Notes: generated from the sequence alone by a model not told the origin. A stretch of 9,543 bases of DNA from Gammaproteobacteria bacterium (GCA_030641945.1 DAOWLL010000038.1:1-9543); one strand, 5' to 3'; shown: positions 1 through 7,735, counted from the first letter of the stretch. Made by a program: numbers and translations.

Positions 1-152
1 AAATCGGATAATACTATTTGTTAAATCCTGTCCGCGAAGAACGCGAAAAACGCAAAAAATTCATACTCATTTAGTTTTTTATTCGCATCTTTTACGTTTT
101 TCTCGGACAATTTATATCTTATCTGTGTTTATCTGCGTTCATCTGTGGACTA
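1..152. repeat. Palindromic intergenic repeat, copy A (left end off window)
   Basis: This stretch is the second copy of the element at 8569-8744, in opposite orientation. Positions 116-152 are a perfect 37-nt inverted match to 8571-8607. Over positions 30-152 I count by eye about 11 substitutions and one 1-nt gap against the reverse complement of 8571-8692. Internally, the arm at 30-59 (starting GTCCGCGAAGAACGCG) is complementary, with mismatches, to 75-108. The outer left arm expected from the intact copy should begin about 30 nt before the window; only a CGGATA trace (5-10) of it is visible. No protein is encoded. It lies just downstream of the stop codon of the TPR gene at 180, so in RNA its hairpins would sit in that transcript's 3' region. 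It is probably a MITE-like or REP-like dispersed repeat, but no transposase is seen. Confidence 0.8.
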
Positions 153-179
153 TGACTTTAAGATGTTTATGTTGCAGAT

Positions 180-1850
180 CTATATCGGATTGGCGTTCGG
201 GTAGTCACGAAATGTAGCAAGTGCATTAGTTGGTGGTGGCTGCATATGCGCTATTTCCTCGTGCCATTCAAGATTGGGCAATTGCCGCTTCTGCAGCAGC
301 AATAAATTATTTTGCATGCGTTTGATGCTGCGGCTTCTTTTATACTGCTGTTCTGCGGCAACTGCCTTACGCATCTGTTCCATTGCCAGCTCAAAGTCAC
401 CTGCGGACGCCGTTGTGAGTGCCAGTAATTCCAGGTTTACAGGATATTGACCCAGTTTATACATTTGTTCAGCCATATTTTTTGCCAGTTCGCTATTGCG
501 TACATCTGCTTCATTACTAAGCGCGAGCAATAATATCTGTATGCGTTTTATGGTAAACATGTTCGGTATTCTGTCAGTTATTTGTTGAGTTATCGCAATG
601 AGCTCTTTATCTGAAGCATCACTTCCCATCCTGGCGACGAGCATGAATATATGGGCTAGTATGTTTTTTTCGTTGGTTAGAATCACTATTTCATAGTGCT
701 TGATGGCATTGCTGTAATCCTTAATGCGCAAATAGTAGTTGCCAAGAAAAAAATTAGCGCCTTCATGTGCAGGGCTGAGCTCAATGACACGTCTGTATAA
801 TTTTGCGGCTTCTTTATTATCGTTTGATTCGTCGTTAAGTAATGCCAGCAGAAACAGTGCAAGCGTTTTGTCAGGATTCTGTGCAATAGCCTGATTGAGT
901 TGCTGGCGAGACTTTTCCTTGTCGTTGTACAAATATAAAACACGGGCATAGCTGGTTCTGGCGGCAGTATTATCAGGCTCATATTCAAGGCCGCTCTCAA
1001 ATTCGGTTATGGCATCGGCATAATCCTTCTTCAGAACTGCGGACATTGCTGCGACGAAATGTCGGCTGGCCGGGTCCTTTAATGCTTCAAGTGCATCGAC
1101 AAGAGGGTCATTGATGGCGAGTTCATGTTTTCCAAACTGCTGTAAATGCTGTTTTGCCAGCTGTTTTTTTCCGGCGGCACGCAATGACAGGGCAAGTGGA
1201 TAATGGATGCTTGTTGCTTCCGGTGCCAGTTCTAATGCCTGTGTAAAGTTTTCAGCGGCGCGAGTGTATTCCTGTTTCAGTAGAAATACCTGGCCAAGTC
1301 CATTGTAAGCAGCTGCTTTAAATTCCGCATCGTCTAAAAGTGCATTAAACAGCTTGTAAGCTTCTTCGGTACGGTTCATGTCGAGGTTAACCTGTGCCAG
1401 CCTGTATTGGGCAGGTAGATATCCAGGATCAAGTTCTGAAGCTTGTTTTAAGCGTGATAAAGCTGCCTCCAGGTCACCGTTTTCCTGGGCCAGGTATGCG
1501 GAGTAATACACCCATGGAAAATGATCAGGCGCCAGTTGTATTGCATTTTTGTAACACGCATCGGCACTGGTATAGAGGCCGTGCGTCAAATAAAGGTTGC
1601 CGAGATTGCCGTATTCAGCAGCAAGTTGTTTTAAATCAGGTTTTTCTGACAGTAGAAGCGACTCTACTTTTGCCCGTGCCTGCTCGAGTGCTTTCTGCTC
1701 GACGGGCTTCAGCGGTGATATAACGACCTGTACTACAGCCTCGAGTTTTTGCTGCCAATGTGGAAGCAGCTTATCAAGGCTGTCAGCGATGACCTGGTGG
1801 CTGAAGACGAACAGGTATAGAGCAAATAATCGTGATAGCTTGAGTCGCAT
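180..1850 (-). CDS. Exported tetratricopeptide-repeat (TPR) protein
   Basis: The product is a 556-residue protein with a likely signal peptide: basic MRLKLSR, then a hydrophobic stretch to about residue 20, with a plausible cleavage near VIADS. The mature part is almost wholly helical TPR repeats. Clear units lie near residues 75-108, 111-142, 145-171, 178-211, 262-294, 296-326, 328-360 and 362-392, with typical G..Y..A....A..L.P patterns such as GLGQVFLLKQEYTRAAENF. The last ~150 residues are more degenerate helices, ending in a proline-containing tail. There is no enzymatic motif, so a periplasmic scaffold or chaperone role is inferred. The ATG is 4 nt after the stop of the CRTAC1-type gene, with no strong Shine-Dalgarno, which suggests translation coupled to that gene. 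It is the last gene of the three-gene unit. TPRs also occur in the first gene of that unit, which supports joint function. The specific role is unknown. Confidence 0.88.
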   Translation of the reverse strand: MRLKLSRLFALYLFVFSHQVIADSLDKLLPHWQQKLEAVVQVVISPLKPVEQKALEQARAKVESLLLSEKPDLKQLAAEYGNLGNLYLTHGLYTSADACYKNAIQLAPDHFPWVYYSAYLAQENGDLEAALSRLKQASELDPGYLPAQYRLAQVNLDMNRTEEAYKLFNALLDDAEFKAAAYNGLGQVFLLKQEYTRAAENFTQALELAPEATSIHYPLALSLRAAGKKQLAKQHLQQFGKHELAINDPLVDALEALKDPASRHFVAAMSAVLKKDYADAITEFESGLEYEPDNTAARTSYARVLYLYNDKEKSRQQLNQAIAQNPDKTLALFLLALLNDESNDNKEAAKLYRRVIELSPAHEGANFFLGNYYLRIKDYSNAIKHYEIVILTNEKNILAHIFMLVARMGSDASDKELIAITQQITDRIPNMFTIKRIQILLLALSNEADVRNSELAKNMAEQMYKLGQYPVNLELLALTTASAGDFELAMEQMRKAVAAEQQYKRSRSIKRMQNNLLLLQKRQLPNLEWHEEIAHMQPPPTNALATFRDYPNANPI

Positions 1851-1854
1851 GGGC

Positions 1855-3666
1855 TTATTTCGATGACTGAGTAATGTTTATTTGCCTGTCTACGGAATCA
1901 ATGATTACGGCTTGATTCATTCCTCCTGGCCAGGTGATGATGAAATTATCGACCCTGTCTGCCTTGCCAAGACCAAATGTAACGGGAAATTCAAGCTGTG
2001 ATAAAAAACTGCGGCCTGACGTGATCATGCGCCGCTGAGTTATACCGTTGGCAGTGAGCTCGATAATGGCGCCTATTGCATTACGGTTATCTTCAGTACC
2101 GTTCAGTTTAACTCGCAGCCAGTGATGTCCGGTTTGCTGGTCATTGCGGTAGAGTTTTGCTTCACGACCGGCTTGGGTAATCAGTACATCCAGATCACCA
2201 TCATTATCAATGTCTGCATAACTGGCCCCCCGCCCAACCACGGGAGTGCCGAGGTCACCTGTATTATCGACAAGCATGAAGCGGTTATTACAGCCGTTGC
2301 TGGCAGAAGTGTGCCCATTATCTTCGCAGTTCCAGTAAAGCTGTACGGGTTGCTCGTAGTGCTGGCTGGGCTGCACCTTGTTTATTTCATTTTCAAGGTG
2401 GCCGTTAGCTTGCAGCAGGTCAAGCCTGCCATCCAGGTCGTAATCAAAAAAGAACAGGCCGAAGGTCAGGGCCAGTCTTGAGTCTGCTCCCAGTCCTTCA
2501 AGCAGTGATTCATCTGCGAAGGGTGTTTGTCCGTCGGCAGTGACAAAAAGTGAACTCATTTCATTGGCGAAGTTGCCAATGACAATGCCCAGCTCGTCAT
2601 CATTGCGATACCATGCTGTATCAATACCCATGGCGCCCGTTGCCTTGCCCTTACGGTTGAACGCGATGCCCTCCAGGGCGCCCACATCTTCGAACCTGCC
2701 ATTTCCTTTATTTTGGAACAGGAAGTTCTGTACTGTATCGTTGGCAACGAATAGATCGAGCAAGCCGTCGTGATCATAATCGACTGCAGTGGCAGAAAGG
2801 GCTTTGCCTGCAATATGAATACCGGATTCAAGCGATATATCAGTAAAGTGTCCATTGCCATCATTACGGTACAGGCGGGATTTTGCCCCCGCATAATGGG
2901 TGGGCGTGCTGTATGACTTGCCGATACCGGTGACACGAAAGTCTATTTCTATATTGATTTCCGCTGACCATTCAACGTAGTTGGCGACAAACAGGTCAAG
3001 GTCCGAATCATTATCAAAATCAAAAAACACGGCGGCTGTACCCCAGTCTTTATCAAAACCGGCTACGCCCGCAGCTTCAGTTGCATCAACGAACTTACCT
3101 TGCTCATTATGAAGCAGGTAGTTCTTGTTCAGTGTTGTGATATAGACATCGTCCCAGCCATCGTTGTCATAATCGCCAACAGCAAGTCCCATGCCGTAAC
3201 TGTTTATCGCCAGGCCAGCTGAGGCCGATGCATCTGAGAAATGCCCAGTGCCGTCATTGTCGTAAAGACGGCTTGTTGGAATGTTGTTTTGCTGTTTACC
3301 GGGCCAGTAAGTTGCATTTACCAGGATGATGTCCTGGTCGCCATCGTTATCATAATCAATAAACCCGCCACCGCCGCCCATGGTTTCCGGGAGCAGCCGA
3401 TCACCGTAAGCACCATTGGTATGTACGAAGTCAATACCGGCGTTATGTGTAATATCCGTGAAATGAACATCAGGTATTTTTATTGATACCTGTTGTTTTG
3501 TCACTGGCCCTTTGACGGCTTCCTGTTTAACCGGTTCCGATACAGGTTGCTGGCGGGTGAAATGGTAGATGGCATAACCGGCAATAAGCGCGATTACGAT
3601 CGTTAGAGATGAACGATAGAAAGCTTTGCGAATGATTGCTTCGCCACTGTGTGTGTTTCTACTCAT
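1855..3666 (-). CDS. CRTAC1-type protein: FG-GAP/VCBS repeats plus ASPIC/UnbV domain
   Basis: The product is a 603-residue protein. A hydrophobic segment at about 20-35 after a basic N-terminus looks like an uncleaved membrane anchor, followed by a flexible Pro/Lys/Val-rich linker to about 65. The body is a predicted beta-propeller carrying six calcium-loop motifs of DxDxDGxxD type starting near D104, D165, D216, D296, D408 and D485, for example DYDNDGWDDVYIT and DIDNDGDLDVLIT. Typical blade texts such as SRLYRNDGNGHFTD also recur. Residues about 528-595 match the ASPIC/UnbV domain (NAIGAIIELTANG, then SGRSFLSQ and FGLGKAD, then ITWPGG). The only two cysteines I see, C447 and C459, could form a disulfide, fitting a periplasmic location. 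The family lacks a settled biochemical role and is generally thought to bind ligands or partners. The start overlaps the upstream cytochrome stop (ATGA), so the two are translationally coupled. Confidence 0.92.
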   Translation of the reverse strand: MSRNTHSGEAIIRKAFYRSSLTIVIALIAGYAIYHFTRQQPVSEPVKQEAVKGPVTKQQVSIKIPDVHFTDITHNAGIDFVHTNGAYGDRLLPETMGGGGGFIDYDNDGDQDIILVNATYWPGKQQNNIPTSRLYDNDGTGHFSDASASAGLAINSYGMGLAVGDYDNDGWDDVYITTLNKNYLLHNEQGKFVDATEAAGVAGFDKDWGTAAVFFDFDNDSDLDLFVANYVEWSAEINIEIDFRVTGIGKSYSTPTHYAGAKSRLYRNDGNGHFTDISLESGIHIAGKALSATAVDYDHDGLLDLFVANDTVQNFLFQNKGNGRFEDVGALEGIAFNRKGKATGAMGIDTAWYRNDDELGIVIGNFANEMSSLFVTADGQTPFADESLLEGLGADSRLALTFGLFFFDYDLDGRLDLLQANGHLENEINKVQPSQHYEQPVQLYWNCEDNGHTSASNGCNNRFMLVDNTGDLGTPVVGRGASYADIDNDGDLDVLITQAGREAKLYRNDQQTGHHWLRVKLNGTEDNRNAIGAIIELTANGITQRRMITSGRSFLSQLEFPVTFGLGKADRVDNFIITWPGGMNQAVIIDSVDRQINITQSSK

Positions 3667-6479
3667 GGACTGGTTGACTCTTCGCTATTTAATAATGCTG
3701 ATTTCAGTGTCGTGTCATGGATGCCATACGCCTGTGGTCGATTCAGGTCGTAAATGACAAATGCAGCAGCAGCGTGGTCAGCCGCAGGGTTGTTCTGTCG
3801 ATGGCGCGTTACTGCAATTTCGACTGCATGATCATCAGGGCGAAAAAGCTCATGTTGTTGCCGATGATAGTTGGCCTGCTCTGTCTGGCCAAGCTCGGAG
3901 TAGACCAGCGCAAGATTGTAATGTGCAGGCTGATTCTCCGGATCTATTTTCAATGCCCGTGTAAACCACAGGCGTGACTTGTGCAGGAATGTTTCGCGTT
4001 GCTGGCGCCGCTTGCTGCCTCGTTCCATACGGGCGCGTTCAAAACTGGTTCTGCCCAGTTCGTTCATCAAATTGGTGTCATAGGAGAAATCGAACCCCCT
4101 GACACGTGCTTGTTCAAACTGGTTATCGTAAATACGTTCAAGGCTTTCAATGGCGTTGTCGAGATGGCCATTTTCGTGGTCGATGCGTGCGCTAAACCAG
4201 GACAGTGTCCACGGTGGGGCTGGAGGTACGGCGCTCGAAGCACGATGGATGGCAGCAGATGCTTCATCAAGCCTGCCTTCCTTGAAATAGACGCGTGCAA
4301 GGTTGAGGGCGCCTTGCCCCGGGTTCATTGTTTCCACCTGTTTAAAAACCTGCTCGGCCTGTCTTAATTCACCCTTGCTGGAACCGCTGTTGCCTTCACG
4401 CAGCAGCCCGATGCCGTAGTCGTTCCAGCGCTCCCACTCCGGTATCGTGCTGCCTTCATCTGTATCGACGGCCAGGCCGTTTTCAACAGCTAACACGATA
4501 CGGTCACTCGCCATGGTGGTTACTGGCAGATTGTTAAGCTTAAACTTGTCGCCCTGAATAAGCCGCAGGTATTCTGTATCGAATTTCCTGTATCTCAGGC
4601 TTGCTTCAATGGTTACCGGGCCCCTGGTATTTTCCGGCAAAGTCATTCGGTAATGGATAACATCAGCCGCACCAGGTGGAATCTGGTGGTCATACAGGGG
4701 GACGAAAATATTCTGTCCATTACGACGGTTAATGCGTTGTCCTTCTTTATCAAGTACATAGGCATTGACGAAATAGGACCATGGGTCCACCTGGCCTTCA
4801 GGGTCCATACCGCCACTACGCCCAATCAGACGTTCGCCATCATATACAGCAATGTCCAGCCACAGTTGATTGGAATCTGATGTGCCCTGCGTGAGCTTAT
4901 GGCCGACGCCCAGGGTACGAATGACGCTTTCGATCAGGTAACTGCTTCCCGGCTTCAGTAGCGGAACTACAGTGCCAACAGGGGCGTGCAGCATGCCATC
5001 GACCGTGCCTTCCTCCTTGAGGCCGAAAATATCCACCCGGGTGACGTTGCTCAGTCGTTGCTGATGGGCAGCTATGACCTCGTCAGGAAGTCCAAGCATT
5101 GCAGGTATCGCTGTATTTGCCGCAGGGAAAAGGTGGCTGTGGATCGTGAGCTTGCCGGAGCCATCAAAATCGCGCGCCGCGGGATCGTCCGATACCTCCA
5201 GGGGCATGTGGCATACCGCGCATTTCTCGACGGCTTTAGGCGGGTAATAGAAACTGTCGACGCGGTGGCCGGAGACACCACTTTGCAGGAAACTGTCATA
5301 GTGGTTCTGTGCACGCAGCCATTTGTAATGGTTAACCTCGTAGGGCAGGTTGGCCTTGTGACAGCCGGAGCAGAATTCAGCAGTCTTATGCACTGGTTTC
5401 AATAAAGTGTTTTTATGAAACGCTGGTTTTGCCTTGATCAGCTGATGGCTGATCGCTTGCAACAGTTTTGAATTACTGAGTGCAAACGGATACCTCGCGG
5501 GATCGGCGATGGTGAAATCGCTGTTGCCGGTTGTGCTGTTAACAGCGGTGATGGCATGGCAGGAGGTACAGGTAAGGCCTGCCATTGCTGTAGGGTCTGT
5601 ATCAGGATCAAAATCTGCTTGCTCGAAACGGCCGCTCAGTAGCGGTACCGTATCATGGCAACCGGCACAAAAAAGGGATACTTCAGGACTGCCATCACGT
5701 TGTGTAACGACCTTGCGCGTTTCCTCGACACTGAAGCGGTAGGCCGGGTTGGTAAAGGAGCTGTGGCGGTGCATGCTCTGTTCCCAGCTGCGAAAAATAT
5801 CCTCGTGGCATTGCTTGCACTCCTCATCAGTCATCAGGTGTTCGGCAGGTATCAGCGCATTGCCGGCAATTTTGAAATTGGATGGAGAGAAATCATGAGA
5901 CTGCGCGATGTTGGCATCTTCTTCTGTCAGCATATGTACCGCCAGCATGATGGCTGCAAAACCAGCGGCGAGAGCCAGCCAGCGATAAGCGAGATGATAG
6001 CGAATAGGGCGGCCAGCAAGCCGGTGCAGTACAAATAGCCATACAATCACGAACGGTAGAATGATATGCAGCCAGTAGAGCGGCTCGCGAATACGCGGGT
6101 CATTGATCTCAAAAAATCCAAACCGCGTCAGTACAATGCCGGATATCAGCAACAACAGTCCGCTGACAAACAGGGTGATACCGGCGCGTATGGCGTAACG
6201 ATTGTCACGCCGTATGGCGCGGCGCGCATGCAGGACTGCAAACACGCAAAATGGCAGCACCAGTAACAAGCCTAGAAACAGGTGCAAAAGGAACATCATC
6301 AGGTAGAAATATTCCTGGTAAATCAGTCCGCTGACGTATTCCAGTGTGCTGATGCTGCTGAGGTAGATCGAGTTAACCACGATCAAGGCAAACAGGGTAA
6401 AAACCACAGTCAGCAACCAGTGAAAACCCGGGCCGATGACAGCACTTTTTGAGCGGTGGCTGTTTCTGGATGCGTTCAT
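3663..6479 (-). CDS. Membrane pentaheme c-type cytochrome with C-terminal TPRs
   Basis: The product is a 938-residue protein. There are about five hydrophobic helices near residues 20-42, 56-84, 97-119, 134-154 and 164-184. A periplasmic part follows with five CXXCH heme-c motifs at 221-225 (CKQCH), 271-275 (CAGCH), 304-308 (CTSCH), 370-374 (CSGCH) and 420-424 (CAVCH). Other histidines nearby (SMHRHS 236-240, H384, H393, H404, H447, H449) could serve as distal ligands. The first motif context (CKQCH..I..SWEQSMH) resembles cytochrome c554-like multiheme proteins. Residues about 480-660 look beta-rich, with a GVGHKLTQGTSDSNQLWLDI motif seen in such cytochromes. From about 684 on there are TPR-like helices (e.g. 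830-880, RALKIDPENQPAHYNLALVY). Membrane histidines H66, H84, H138 and H152 might bind heme b; this is inference. An electron-transfer role across or at the inner membrane is likely; the substrate is unknown. It is first in the three-gene unit, and no strong ribosome site is visible before the ATG. Confidence 0.9.
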   Translation of the reverse strand: MNASRNSHRSKSAVIGPGFHWLLTVVFTLFALIVVNSIYLSSISTLEYVSGLIYQEYFYLMMFLLHLFLGLLLVLPFCVFAVLHARRAIRRDNRYAIRAGITLFVSGLLLLISGIVLTRFGFFEINDPRIREPLYWLHIILPFVIVWLFVLHRLAGRPIRYHLAYRWLALAAGFAAIMLAVHMLTEEDANIAQSHDFSPSNFKIAGNALIPAEHLMTDEECKQCHEDIFRSWEQSMHRHSSFTNPAYRFSVEETRKVVTQRDGSPEVSLFCAGCHDTVPLLSGRFEQADFDPDTDPTAMAGLTCTSCHAITAVNSTTGNSDFTIADPARYPFALSNSKLLQAISHQLIKAKPAFHKNTLLKPVHKTAEFCSGCHKANLPYEVNHYKWLRAQNHYDSFLQSGVSGHRVDSFYYPPKAVEKCAVCHMPLEVSDDPAARDFDGSGKLTIHSHLFPAANTAIPAMLGLPDEVIAAHQQRLSNVTRVDIFGLKEEGTVDGMLHAPVGTVVPLLKPGSSYLIESVIRTLGVGHKLTQGTSDSNQLWLDIAVYDGERLIGRSGGMDPEGQVDPWSYFVNAYVLDKEGQRINRRNGQNIFVPLYDHQIPPGAADVIHYRMTLPENTRGPVTIEASLRYRKFDTEYLRLIQGDKFKLNNLPVTTMASDRIVLAVENGLAVDTDEGSTIPEWERWNDYGIGLLREGNSGSSKGELRQAEQVFKQVETMNPGQGALNLARVYFKEGRLDEASAAIHRASSAVPPAPPWTLSWFSARIDHENGHLDNAIESLERIYDNQFEQARVRGFDFSYDTNLMNELGRTSFERARMERGSKRRQQRETFLHKSRLWFTRALKIDPENQPAHYNLALVYSELGQTEQANYHRQQHELFRPDDHAVEIAVTRHRQNNPAADHAAAAFVIYDLNRPQAYGIHDTTLKSALLNSEESTSP

Positions 6480-6618
6480 GGTTAAATAATAAAAGCCTGT
6501 AAATACAGTGACTTGTTTTAGCTAAACGGCGATTTTAATGTAAATGAAATGAACTTGCATTGAAGTAGAGCAAGTAAGCCTGTTTAATCATGCAACTGAA
6601 ATGCATTTATAAGGTGTT
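6480..6618. other. Divergent intergenic DNA upstream of the cytochrome gene
   Basis: This AT-rich stretch of about 140 bp lies between the cytochrome ATG (minus strand) and the palindromic element before lgt. It should hold the promoter of the three-gene unit. I find no convincing -35/-10 pair by eye. A 12-nt perfect palindrome, CTGTAAATACAG (6497-6508), lies 18 nt upstream of the cytochrome start codon and could be a small operator or chance. No small gene is supported here. Confidence 0.4.
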
Positions 6619-6784
6619 TAACCCGCGTTTCTCACAGGAATGACAAGCCCTCGCTTGTTCTTTGAATCTACAGGGGGTTTTCCTCAGTCGGAAATACGCA
6701 CTGTTATTCCACTCCTTCGGAAAACCCCCTGTAAATCCAAAGCCCTACGCGATCATCTTGCCCTCCTGTGAGAAATGCGGGTTA
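6619..6784. repeat. Nested palindromic element (MITE-like) upstream of lgt
   Basis: The outer arms 6619-6639 and 6764-6784 are inverted repeats matching at 20 of 21 positions (core ACCCGC.TTTCTCACAGG). Inner arms 6661-6683 and 6719-6741 match at 21 of 23 positions, including a perfect 15-nt core, TACAGGGGGTTTTCC, at 6669-6683 against 6719-6733. A further small hairpin (6643-6648 with 6653-6658) sits between the left arms. The ends are bounded by TA on both sides, which could be either a TA target duplication or simply part of the palindrome. No open reading frame is plausible inside. The structure suggests a non-autonomous mobile element or other dispersed repeat, lying in the 5' region of lgt. 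Confidence 0.75.
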
Positions 6785-6792
6785 GCCCGCAT
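6775..6792 (+). promoter_or_regulatory. Short hairpin at the element edge upstream of lgt
   Basis: A perfect 7-bp stem (ATGCGGG, 6775-6781, with CCCGCAT, 6786-6792) encloses a TTAG loop. It uses the right outer arm of the palindromic element and so competes with the long-range pairing 6619-6639/6764-6784. No T-run follows, so it is not a classic terminator. Any regulatory effect on lgt, whose start codon is 45 nt downstream, is speculative. Confidence 0.35.
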
Positions 6793-6836
6793 ATCTGGCA
6801 TTTCATAGCAGCCCGAATTTGGTAACATCCACTTCC

Positions 6837-7655
6837 ATGTTGACCTATCCGAATATTGATCCCCTCGCTTTTTCTATCGGCCCGTTAAAAGTACACTGGT
6901 ACGGCCTGATGTACCTGTTTGGTTTTATTGGCGCATGGCTATACGGTGTTCAGCGCACTAAACGCGCGGACCTGGACTGGACGCGCAAGCAGGTCGAGGA
7001 TGTGATTTTCTTTGGTGCGCTGGGCGTGATTCTCGGTGGTCGCCTTGGATATACGCTGTTTTATGGCTGGGATGCTTTTATCGACAATCCGCTGTCAATT
7101 TTCTATATCTGGAAGGGCGGTATGTCATTCCACGGCGGCATGCTGGGTGTTTTTCTCGCCATGCTGATCTATGCACACAGACATGGAAAGCCATTTTTTG
7201 AGGTGACCGATTTCATTGCCCCCTGGGTGCCGATTGGTCTGGGTGCGGGCCGTCTCGGCAACTTCATCAATGGCGAACTTGTCGGCAGGGTGGCAGACCC
7301 TGATCTGCCCTGGGCAATGGTATTCCCGTTTGTTGATCAGCTGCCGCGACACCCGTCCCAGTTATACCAGGCATTGACTGAAGGATTGCTGTTCTTTCTG
7401 ATTCTCTGGTGGTACTCATCAAAACCGCGCCCGGTGATGGCTGTCTCCGGTGTTTTCATGATTTGTTACGGCTGTTTTCGCTTCACCACAGAATTTTTCC
7501 GCACCCCGGACGCACATCTGGGTTTCATCGCCTTCGAATGGATGACTATGGGGCAGTTGTTGTCGATACCGATGATTGTTGTAGGCGTTGTGCTGTACTG
7601 GTTGGCGATGAAACCAGGGACGAGGAACGAGGGACGAGGGGCAAGGAAAAGCTAA
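6837..7655 (+). CDS. lgt: Prolipoprotein diacylglyceryl transferase
   Basis: Lgt is an inner-membrane enzyme that moves diacylglycerol from phosphatidylglycerol to the lipobox cysteine of prolipoproteins, the first step of lipoprotein maturation. From the ATG at 6837 it is 272 residues, close to the family's usual 260-290. The multi-helix membrane pattern and hallmark motifs are present: HWYGLMY (Y22), GGMSFHGG (H99), the signature [14 protein letters not shown] (R139, N142), [10 protein letters not shown], and FRFTTEFFR (R215, E219), matching residues essential in E. coli Lgt. An in-frame TTG at 6819 would add six residues (MVTSTS); I prefer the ATG because the protein then starts like relatives, although no clear Shine-Dalgarno supports either. 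The last residues ([13 protein letters not shown]) come from a 7-bp tandem repeat rather than conserved sequence. It is followed by thyA, an arrangement shared with E. coli. Confidence 0.96.
   Translation: MLTYPNIDPLAFSIGPLKVHWYGLMYLFGFIGAWLYGVQRTKRADLDWTRKQVEDVIFFGALGVILGGRLGYTLFYGWDAFIDNPLSIFYIWKGGMSFHGGMLGVFLAMLIYAHRHGKPFFEVTDFIAPWVPIGLGAGRLGNFINGELVGRVADPDLPWAMVFPFVDQLPRHPSQLYQALTEGLLFFLILWWYSSKPRPVMAVSGVFMICYGCFRFTTEFFRTPDAHLGFIAFEWMTMGQLLSIPMIVVGVVLYWLAMKPGTRNEGRGARKS
7618..7645 (+). repeat. Degenerate 7-bp tandem repeat forming the lgt 3' end
   Basis: Four consecutive heptamers can be read: GGACGAG, GAACGAG, GGACGAG and GGGCAAG. They lie inside the final codons of lgt and encode a hydrophilic basic tail. 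As 7 is not a multiple of 3, each unit is read in a different frame. The stretch is purine-rich and unlike the preceding membrane-helix coding sequence. Confidence 0.8.
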
Positions 7656-7676
7656 ATCCAAATCAAAAACAAAAAA

Positions 7677-7706
7677 CTCTGAGCTCTCTGTGGGCTCTGT
7701 GGCAAA
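7677..7706 (+). repeat. CTCTGTGG-type short repeat in the lgt-thyA gap
   Basis: The 80-bp gap between lgt and thyA contains imperfect iterations of CTCTGAG, CTCTCTGTGGG and CTCTGTGGC followed by AAA. Preceding it is an A-rich stretch (7656-7676). It resembles short dispersed intergenic repeats and has no coding potential. No terminator with a T-run is seen here, so lgt and thyA may be cotranscribed. Confidence 0.5.
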
Positions 7707-7735
7707 ATAAGTTTTAATCAATATAGTTATCATTC

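Noticed and set aside
1..152. CRISPR-like array from repeated GAACGCGAA and ATCTG units
   Set aside because: The units are a few bases long, adjacent and arranged as inverted arms, without regular spacers.
686..1000. Minus-strand open frame of 104 codons inside the TPR gene (and similar frames inside the other large genes)
   Set aside because: These frames are fully contained in well-supported genes in another frame and have no independent motifs.
6497..6508. CTGT....ACAG palindrome resembling a LexA box upstream of the cytochrome gene
   Set aside because: The spacing is 4 nt, not the 8 nt of a gammaproteobacterial LexA site, so an SOS operator is not supported.
6480..6618. Sigma-70 promoter for the cytochrome operon
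   Set aside because: No -35/-10 pair with proper spacing could be picked with confidence by eye.
6819..6836. TTG start giving a longer Lgt
   Set aside because: The six added residues do not resemble the Lgt N-terminus and an ATG at 6837 gives a normal family start.
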